Part shown: positions 6,197 through 11,522 of the stretch, in pieces
How positions within the stretch are numbered: position 1 is the first letter of the stretch
Layout of the letters: each line of letters starts with the position of its first letter
Assembly: GCA_964430915.1 (NCBI GenBank)
Contig: CAYSHT010000066.1
Coordinates: 1-11,522, forward strand
Source: JAFGBH01 sp964430915
GTDB taxonomy: Bacteria > Desulfobacterota > Syntrophia > Syntrophales > UBA2210
Reading direction: 5' to 3'
DNA length: 11,522 nucleotides
The notes under the pieces: generated by a model
What the model was told of the DNA's origin: nothing
Database searches by the model: none
What the model saw: the letters and a program-made list of their open reading frames with translations, nothing else
Made by a program: the position numbers and the translations under genes

Positions 6197-6393
6197 CGAA
6201 CCCATCTCTTTTTCACTTTCGCAGGAAGCGCTTAAAAAAAGTAACGCTAATATTTATACTGAACACCATTCTTGTAACTGCTCTACAATTCTCATGTTTC
6301 ATACGTCACTCGAGTTTAAAACTGTAATGTAAGAAACACAGGTCTATTACATCCTAACGATCAACATCGAACGTAAAAACATGGAGGAATATC

Positions 6394-6849
6394 ATGAACA
6401 GAGGACTGTTATTGCTACTTATCATCACCGTTATGATGGTCGCCTGCCCTGGCAGTCGCCCGAAAAATCAGGGGGTGGCCGACGGCAGACTTGCACCCTG
6501 CCCCAAATCCCCCAATTGCGTATCATCACAAAGCGACGATGAAAAGCACTACATAGCGCCGATCGTTTATGATGGAACGCTGCAAGAAACGCGAGAAAAA
6601 CTTATCTATGTTCTTCAGTCGATGCAGCGATCACGGATCGTGAAAACTGAAGATACCTATATCCACACGGAATTCACCTCTGCTTTCTTTCACTTTGTCG
6701 ATGACGTGGAATTCTATCTCGATGATACGGCAAAGACAATTCATATGCGATCTGCCTCGCGCCTCGGAAAGGCGGACTTCGGCGTGAATAGAAAACGGAT
6801 GGAAAAAATCAGAGAAAGTTTTAATGCTCAGGCTGGCAAAAAGGAATGA
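6394..6849 (+). CDS. DUF1499 family lipoprotein
   Basis: A 151-residue secreted lipoprotein. A hydrophobic signal sequence (about residues 5-17) ends in a lipobox-like MVAC, with Cys18 as the probable lipidated residue; Met at -3 is slightly off consensus. The mature part shows the DUF1499 hallmarks: LAPCPKSPNCVSS at about 33-45, the FVDDVEFYLDD block, then RSASRLGKADFGVNRKRME near the C-terminus. Members are widespread in proteobacteria and have no established biochemical function. Length is normal. GGAGGA lies six bases before the ATG. It is monocistronic and converges with the acyltransferase gene; no clear terminator separates them. An envelope location is inferred from the lipobox; the role is unknown. 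Confidence 0.88.
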   Translation: MNRGLLLLLIITVMMVACPGSRPKNQGVADGRLAPCPKSPNCVSSQSDDEKHYIAPIVYDGTLQETREKLIYVLQSMQRSRIVKTEDTYIHTEFTSAFFHFVDDVEFYLDDTAKTIHMRSASRLGKADFGVNRKRMEKIRESFNAQAGKKE

Positions 6850-6919
6850 AACAATTCCTTATCTGAAATCCATGAGATCCTTAAATCGTTCCGGAGTCGC
6901 AATAAGGAAGCCTGCCGTT

Positions 6920-7846
6920 CTATTGAGCCGGCTTCAAGAGTGAATTATCCCCATATTCCCGAATCAACCTCTCGATAAACTGGTCTTTTTCCTCCCAGAG
7001 ATCACTGACCCATCCCTGGAAGCGTTCGCGAAACTTCTCATCATCGAGATAATTGCCGTGGAGGAATTCCTCGGGAATGACATGTTCTTTTACCCTTACA
7101 ACGATACGGGATACGCGCCCGCAGAGAAAATTCCAGAATCTTACGAGCCCTTCCGGATAGACGATCGTCACATCCAGCATCTTTTTTATCTTGCCGTCCA
7201 TCGCATTGAGGGCGAAGGCAAACCCGCCGGCCTTTGGCCGCAGGAGATGTCGGTAGGGTGATTCCTGTCTTTTGTGCTTCTCCGGCGTGAAGCGAGTCCC
7301 TTCAATAAAATTGAGAATCGAAACCGGTGTATGCCCGTACCGTTCGCACATTTTTTTTGTCGTTTCCAGGTCCTTACCCCGCTTCTCGGGATATTTTTCA
7401 AGGTATTCCCGCGAGTAACGCTTCATGTAAGGGTAGTCGAGGGCCCACCATGCCGTTCCCATGATGGGAATCCAGAAAAGTTCCTTCTTTACAAAAAATT
7501 TCGGGAAGGGAATTTTATAGCCGAAGGTTCTCAGAAGGACGAGGATATCCGTCCATGACTGGTGGTTGCTGTTGACGAAATACCACTCCTTACGGGTTAA
7601 CCCTTTCAATCCTTCGATATCCCAGGTTATTTTCTGGGTCAGCTTCAGCGAAAACAGGGTGCCCCATATCCACCCATTCACTGTCGTCATGAGGTACCGG
7701 GCGCACCGTATCTGCCACCATTTGAATCGAACAAGGTATTTTGTCAGTGCCAGGACGTAAACCGGAACGGTCCAGATTAAGGTATTGAGGACGATAAGAC
7801 CAATACAGGTAATCCCGACCAGCGTTGATGGTAGAAACGACAGCAT
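6920..7846 (-). CDS. YihG-like lysophospholipid acyltransferase (PlsC superfamily)
   Basis: A 308-residue membrane-associated acyltransferase. An N-terminal hydrophobic segment (about 8-35) is followed by the PlsC domain: block I NHQSWTD with His95 and Asp100 (the catalytic HX4D), block II around FFVKKELFWIPIMG, block III FIEGTRF with Glu182-Gly-Thr-Arg185, and block IV near TIVYPEG. The spacing and the FPKFFVKKEL region resemble the YihG/LCLAT1-like branch, which acylates lysophospholipids, rather than housekeeping PlsC. It would act at the cytoplasmic face of the inner membrane. A G-rich binding site lies about ten bases before the ATG. It is downstream of the DUF2804 gene on the same strand with 164 bases between them, a gap that holds a long palindrome. 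All catalytic residues are present. Donor and acceptor lipids are not readable from sequence. Confidence 0.9.
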   Translation of the reverse strand: MLSFLPSTLVGITCIGLIVLNTLIWTVPVYVLALTKYLVRFKWWQIRCARYLMTTVNGWIWGTLFSLKLTQKITWDIEGLKGLTRKEWYFVNSNHQSWTDILVLLRTFGYKIPFPKFFVKKELFWIPIMGTAWWALDYPYMKRYSREYLEKYPEKRGKDLETTKKMCERYGHTPVSILNFIEGTRFTPEKHKRQESPYRHLLRPKAGGFAFALNAMDGKIKKMLDVTIVYPEGLVRFWNFLCGRVSRIVVRVKEHVIPEEFLHGNYLDDEKFRERFQGWVSDLWEEKDQFIERLIREYGDNSLLKPAQ

Positions 7847-7897
7847 GATTTTATATCCCCCTGATAATTCATGCCATTTTTATTAACAAATGCAAAT

Positions 7898-7947
7898 TTT
7901 ACAGCTGAAGCTCCCCGCAACTCGTTGCGGGGAGCTTCAGCTGTAAA
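7898..7947. repeat. Perfect 24-bp-arm palindrome between two genes
   Basis: The left arm 7898-7921 is the exact reverse complement of the right arm 7924-7947, with only TC between them. The core reads GAAGCTCCCCGCAAC / GTTGCGGGGAGCTTC. It lies in the gap between the DUF2804 and acyltransferase genes. As RNA on either strand it would form an extremely stable hairpin. Neither side has a clean U-run directly after the stem, so a classical terminator is less likely than an intergenic REP/MITE-like repeat or an mRNA-stabilising hairpin. A 15-base half-copy is present at 5268-5282. Confidence 0.9.
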
Positions 7948-8010
7948 GGAAAATTTTATTTTTTATGCGCTCGCTGTTCAGTTCAACAGGAAAGACAAAA
8001 CACGGTTAAT

Positions 8011-9018
8011 TTACCACTTCGCCTCGTGTTCCTCGGTAATGCCGAAACCTGTCTGAATCTGATACTCGGTATCACCATCTCGCAAAGTTCCTTCAAAACG
8101 ACCGAAGAGCTGGTGAAAATTACTCATGAGAATGCCGAGATTGAGGGTCTTTTTCAGCTCCCCTTCCGGATAAAAGGTCAAATCAACCTTTCCATCACTG
8201 GAAATCAGCCGCCACGGTTCCAGGATATTTAGATCGTTGTACCGGAAATCCACGGTGTCCGTCTTAATCATTCGACCGTCAATCCAGAAGACATTTTCCG
8301 TATATCCCGTATCATTCACACCCTGAACGAGGTTGAATCCGACCCGCCTTCCCTCCCTGTCAAAGCCCCCGCCGGAGGACCAGTTCCAGAAGGTATAGTG
8401 CGAAAGGTAGCCGAACGTGTAATCGAGAACACCGGAGGACCGGGACGGCTCTATCGTGAAATCCCTGTTTCCCACGCGCATCGTCCCGCTTACTGCCATG
8501 CCCGCTTCTTTTGTCGTATAGTTGAATCCTTTCAGGCCCACGCGGGTCACAATGTTCATTGCTTCCCGATACCTCTCGAACCTTAATTCAGCCTTCAGTT
8601 TCCCCTTCACCGCCGAGGTCAGTGATATGGAATCGGCCTCATTTTTCATATAAACTGTTGTCTTTCCGCTTTTGAAGCTGACATCGCCCGAAAGGGAATT
8701 CCCCTTTATCTCGGTTGCAAAACTCATGGGGTGAATAATATCGAATTCCAGCAGCTCCTTTCGTTCCCTGTCAAAGGCATAGGTGAACATGTTTCCGAGA
8801 TACCCCGCATCGACGACGCAAAGCCCGAAAATGACCTCTTCATTGCAGACACCCAGAAACTGCCACCGTTTCAACCTGAAGGCCGAAACCGGCCCCTGCC
8901 CGCTCTTTCCGTAACGCCTCAATTTTTTGAGGTCAAAGCTCTCCAGCGGTTTTTCATAGATCCCGAATCGCGGACGACCATTGCTCCCGACAATCTCCCC
9001 GTATTCTTTTTCAGCCAT
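8011..9018 (-). CDS. DUF2804 family protein
   Basis: A 335-residue protein I assign to DUF2804 from its layout: N-terminal EIVGSNGRPRFGIYEKP, the KRWQFLGVCNEEVIFG segment at about 50-65, DYTFGYLSHYTFWNWSSGGG in the middle third, and a C-terminal YPEGE...FHQLFGRFEGTL block. There is no signal peptide or clear membrane helix, and it is rich in predicted beta strands, like the lipocalin-like folds suggested for related families. No biochemical function is established as far as I know. An AAGGGGG binding site lies about ten bases before the ATG. It is upstream of a lysophospholipid acyltransferase on the same strand, so a lipid-related role is a reasonable but unproven inference. Full length, no frameshift seen. 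Confidence 0.83.
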   Translation of the reverse strand: MAEKEYGEIVGSNGRPRFGIYEKPLESFDLKKLRRYGKSGQGPVSAFRLKRWQFLGVCNEEVIFGLCVVDAGYLGNMFTYAFDRERKELLEFDIIHPMSFATEIKGNSLSGDVSFKSGKTTVYMKNEADSISLTSAVKGKLKAELRFERYREAMNIVTRVGLKGFNYTTKEAGMAVSGTMRVGNRDFTIEPSRSSGVLDYTFGYLSHYTFWNWSSGGGFDREGRRVGFNLVQGVNDTGYTENVFWIDGRMIKTDTVDFRYNDLNILEPWRLISSDGKVDLTFYPEGELKKTLNLGILMSNFHQLFGRFEGTLRDGDTEYQIQTGFGITEEHEAKW

Positions 9019-9398
9019 GGTAGCACACCCCCTTTTCAGTAGTGAATAATCGCTTACCCATTGCTCCGTTATAAGTGTTTTCTATTAAAGGCCATTTTAA
9101 TGAAGCTATTTATCACCGCATATCCGATTTATTGGTTTTATTGGGTAGTGTCAAGTTAATTGTGTAAAAATATCTATACAGATAAACCGGTATGTTTCGT
9201 TTTAAAAGATTAGCAACTTCGCCTGGAAATCAATAGAATCGTTTTGGTAGCAAATCTATTATTACCGTTAAAAGTCTCACCGTAATATTCCTTGACAAGA
9301 TATCATAGCGGAGTTAGTTATTAGCATATTGTATTGATCTTAAATGTATTATGTGCTTTTGAACAGCTGTAACCGGGGGGATTATGGTCTGATCATCG
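9019..9398. other. AT-rich non-coding stretch
   Basis: No ORF with a ribosome binding site and protein-like composition is seen. The stretch is visibly more AT-rich than flanking genes. It contains a short motif at 9143-9168 that resembles insertion-sequence ends, an isolated TTGACA at 9292-9297, and a run of six G at 9375-9380 before the terminator hairpin. It could hold the promoter of the DUF2804 gene on the minus strand and the body of a small RNA on the plus strand. Confidence 0.4.
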
Positions 9399-9399
9399 A

Positions 9400-9438
9400 A
9401 AGCCCTGTTTCTCAAAAAGAGACGGGGCTTTTTATTTT
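9400..9438 (+). terminator. Strong rho-independent terminator with no gene upstream
   Basis: AAGCCCTGTTTC (9400-9411) pairs with GAGACGGGGCTT (9419-9430) over 12 bp with two G-U pairs and a seven-base loop, followed by TTTTATTTT. It is well formed for plus-strand transcription. The only gene upstream is on the other strand, so it should end an unannotated RNA or protect the downstream region from readthrough. Confidence 0.88.
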
Positions 9439-9870
9439 GTGATGGAAACTATGATTGCCATTTTTTCCACATTTTACCAAGTTGGCTTTTGGTCTTTATT
9501 ACCATGAAAAGCCGACTGATCGAAATTCAATAGTATTCTATGAAGTAAAGAACAGCGCGGATTACTTCTATCAATAACGACACGGCTGATACCTGAGATA
9601 TGAGAATAGGAGTCGTGAATATTAATGATAATCTTCAGGAAATTGGTTTGAAAATAATCCAGTTTGCTTGCCACATCTTCCGCTAGTTCTGCCGCCAACA
9701 AAAAGACAACATTGCTTCAGACAGTCCTTCCAATCCAGCCTCCCACAAAGATTATTTTTTTATTCTTTAACCCATTTTTGCTAATATCCTGCAAAATTCC
9801 GATTCTTGGAACAAAAAAAGCTGGCTATTGAATTTAATGTTAGGTCATTATCCACATTCAAGGAGGTGCT
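9439..9870. other. Non-coding or decayed stretch upstream of the condensation-like gene
   Basis: The most notable item is a hairpin at 9480-9517 with 11-bp arms (AGTTGGCTTTT / AAAAGCCGACT, one G-U) and a 16-base loop, with no T-run after it on either strand. A minus-strand frame from 9701 to 9474 stays open for 75 codons from a TTG without a Shine-Dalgarno sequence and matches no family I recognise. Immediately before 9871 lies a strong AAGGAGGT ribosome binding site; no convincing promoter stands out. Confidence 0.4.
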
Positions 9871-11217
9871 ATGAAGTATCTGCGGAACATGGGAACCCAG
9901 GAAAAGATGGACTGGATATTCAACAAGGCCACTTGTACGAACTTTGTAACCTATGCGCTGGTGCATGGTGAAATCTCCGAAGAAGATCTCTGCAGTGCAC
10001 TTGAATGCCTAAAAAAGCGCCATTCGATGCTGAACGCATCGATAGTCGGACGGGGATGGTGGAGCGCTCGGCTTAAATACAACCAATCCTCAGAGATTCC
10101 TTTGAGAATCCTTACGTCTGCAGACGAAAAAGGCCTGATACCCGTCATTGAAACGGAGTGCATGGAAAGATTTTCGGGAAAAGGCCCGCTTGCCAGATGC
10201 ATTCTCTTCAGACACTCCCAAACACGATCCACACTGATGCTGACACTGGATCACGCGATCGCCGATGGAAGGTCGGGTGTTTTTGCCATGAGAGACCTGA
10301 TGCTGGCATTGGGATGCGGCAATACGGCCGGACCAAGGCTCATGCCTCTCAAGCCTGCAAAACCTGTTGAAGGCTATTTCCCCAAGGAGATGCTCGGAGT
10401 ACGCGGATGGCTGAAGCATATCGTTTTTTTAACCAGGACATTGAGAAACGATTTCACCGCAAAGAACGTTGTTCCCTGTACGCCTGATGAATATGCACCC
10501 TATGATGACTGTAAGATGCATCTCATAACACACGAGGTTGCGTCTCACAATCTTGAAAAGCTGCTCAGTTGCGCGAAAATGAATGGCATTACGATTAACT
10601 CGCTCCTCCTCTCGGCAAAGGTCATCGCTACGGCATTGCATCACGGCATCTCCGAGCCTTCAACCTTTGCTGTCGGGTACGATGTCGATATGCGAAAAAA
10701 GGTGACCCCGGACATTGGAGATCACATCGGCATGTTCCTGTCTGCCATCATGAGCAGTCACATGGCACACAGCGGGAGCGACCTGATAGCCCTCGCAAAA
10801 GACATCCAAAAAGCGAAAGAGACCGCAGAGAGAAATAACGAGCTCTTTATCGGGTATCCGAAATTCATCCAATTTTTGAACTCCCTGCTGTTTCTTTTCG
10901 GAACAGGCCCACTCGGTGTAAAGGTATACACAGGCATCTATAAAAGTTTCCCCCTCAATGCTGCGATTTCAAATCTTGGGAACCTTGATATTGAAACACA
11001 ATACGGGAATTATTCGATAGAAAAAATCGGTTTCTCGGTATCATCAGCAGTCTGGGGACTGATAAATCTTTTTGTCTCAACACTGAATGGCCGGATGATG
11101 CTGAATTTCACCTGTCTCGAACCGCTCATTTCAAGAGAGCATCTCTGCTCCATTGCGGACAAAATCATCGAAATCCTGGAAAATGCTGTTTATCCCACTA
11201 ATCTTCATGCCTTGTAG
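9871..11217 (+). CDS. Stand-alone condensation-fold acyltransferase (alcohol acyltransferase/PapA-like)
   Basis: A 448-residue protein of the BAHD/condensation (chloramphenicol acetyltransferase-like) superfamily. The catalytic motif HxxxDG is present as H128-A-I-A-D132-G133, preceded by Asp where NRPS condensation domains have a first His. The second structural signature, S367-N-L-G-N-L, is the SNxG segment at the domain interface. No carrier, adenylation or other domain is attached, and no DFGWG motif is seen, so a free-standing enzyme is likely, as in fungal alcohol acetyltransferases or mycobacterial PapA5, which move an acyl group from CoA or a carrier protein to a hydroxyl or amine. AAGGAGGT lies five bases before the ATG. 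It is isolated between non-coding AT-rich stretches, with codon use less GC-biased than in the first genes, which may mean transfer. Donor and acceptor are unknown; no NRPS or PKS gene is in the window. Confidence 0.82.
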   Translation: MKYLRNMGTQEKMDWIFNKATCTNFVTYALVHGEISEEDLCSALECLKKRHSMLNASIVGRGWWSARLKYNQSSEIPLRILTSADEKGLIPVIETECMERFSGKGPLARCILFRHSQTRSTLMLTLDHAIADGRSGVFAMRDLMLALGCGNTAGPRLMPLKPAKPVEGYFPKEMLGVRGWLKHIVFLTRTLRNDFTAKNVVPCTPDEYAPYDDCKMHLITHEVASHNLEKLLSCAKMNGITINSLLLSAKVIATALHHGISEPSTFAVGYDVDMRKKVTPDIGDHIGMFLSAIMSSHMAHSGSDLIALAKDIQKAKETAERNNELFIGYPKFIQFLNSLLFLFGTGPLGVKVYTGIYKSFPLNAAISNLGNLDIETQYGNYSIEKIGFSVSSAVWGLINLFVSTLNGRMMLNFTCLEPLISREHLCSIADKIIEILENAVYPTNLHAL

Positions 11218-11522
11218 CGGGCACAACGAGGGATTGTATTAGATTAGAGATTGAGTGCAGGTCAGCTTATTAATTTAAACTCACACGATAGATACAGTCA
11301 AAAAAAACAAAAACTGAATAGAGGCCCCAACCAGTGATGTCGGTGAGCTTTGTCGTTACAAGAATGCGTACATCTTGCCACTATGCTCTAAATTAATATT
11401 AACTCTAAAGGGAAGAATTCAACAGACAATCTACATTCAAAGAAGGATTTGACGGGCACAACATATAGGGGATAAAGGGGTCAAGTCTACGTTTGACTCT
11501 TGTAGCTGATTGCCAATTGTAA
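11218..11522. other. Non-coding stretch at the window end
   Basis: No supportable gene is seen. The stretch is AT-rich. A GTCAA / TTGAC hairpin (11480-11484 with 11493-11497) sits in a GGGGTCAAGTCT context at 11477-11488, a kind of sequence I associate with short repeats near Y1-type (IS200/RAYT-like) transposases. The ten bases CGGGCACAAC occur at 11218-11227 and again at 11453-11462, which is probably chance. Confidence 0.4.

Noticed and set aside
6907..6936. GAAGCC/GGCTTC inverted repeat as a terminator between the lipoprotein and acyltransferase genes
   Set aside because: Only six base pairs with a loop of about 17 bases and no T-run on either strand, and it overlaps the acyltransferase stop region.
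9474..9701. Minus-strand ORF of 75 codons in the AT-rich gap
   Set aside because: TTG start without a Shine-Dalgarno sequence, a stop shortly upstream in frame, and no recognisable family. It could be a gene remnant but cannot be supported as a CDS.
11218..11462. Ten-base direct repeat CGGGCACAAC flanking a 225-bp segment, as a target-site duplication
   Set aside because: Ten-base matches are expected many times by chance in 11.5 kb, and the segment between shows no inverted ends or transposase.

Overview
The window most resembles a chromosomal segment of a Gram-negative anaerobe of the Desulfobacterota (old Deltaproteobacteria) type. This is inferred from an iron-sulfur/flavin enoyl reductase of the dienoyl-CoA reductase type, an exported c-type cytochrome P460-like protein, a lipoprotein, a YihG-like membrane acyltransferase, a c-di-GMP-I riboswitch and strong purine-rich ribosome binding sites. 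Nothing in the sequence fixes the species. No rRNA, tRNA, CRISPR array or intact transposase is visible.

Layout. Positions 1-55 hold the likely tail of an upstream plus-strand gene. A plus-strand pair follows (104-2900): an old-yellow-enzyme/dienoyl-CoA reductase-like flavoprotein and a short-chain dehydrogenase, closed by a strong terminator (2938-2973) that could serve both directions. A SlyD-like FKBP peptidyl-prolyl isomerase lies on the minus strand (3018-3503), behind a near-consensus promoter and a leader containing an intrinsic-terminator-like hairpin. Positions 3720-4228 have no convincing gene but carry a well-preserved GEMM-I (c-di-GMP-I) riboswitch on the plus strand (3840-3922) that points away from every recognisable plus-strand gene nearby. 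A minus-strand pair (4229-5172) encodes an exported cytochrome P460-like protein and a four-helix, histidine-rich membrane protein. Divergent from it is a cyclase-family metal hydrolase (5357-6118). A DUF1499 lipoprotein (6394-6849) converges with a minus-strand pair: a YihG-like acyltransferase (6920-7846) and a DUF2804 protein (8011-9018), separated by a perfect 24-bp-arm palindrome. An AT-rich 850-bp non-coding stretch with a strong orphan terminator precedes a stand-alone condensation-fold acyltransferase (9871-11217). The last 300 bp look non-coding and end in a short hairpin reminiscent of repeats near Y1-type transposases.

Functional picture. The first two enzymes suit reduction or oxidation of an enone or acyl-type substrate. 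The P460-like cytochrome and its membrane partner look like a small envelope redox module. The acyltransferase, DUF2804 protein, lipoprotein and condensation-like protein suggest lipid or envelope chemistry. The regulatory items deserve most attention: an orphan c-di-GMP riboswitch, an apparently attenuated FKBP leader, a long palindrome with a solo half-copy 2.6 kb away, and a terminator that ends no visible gene.
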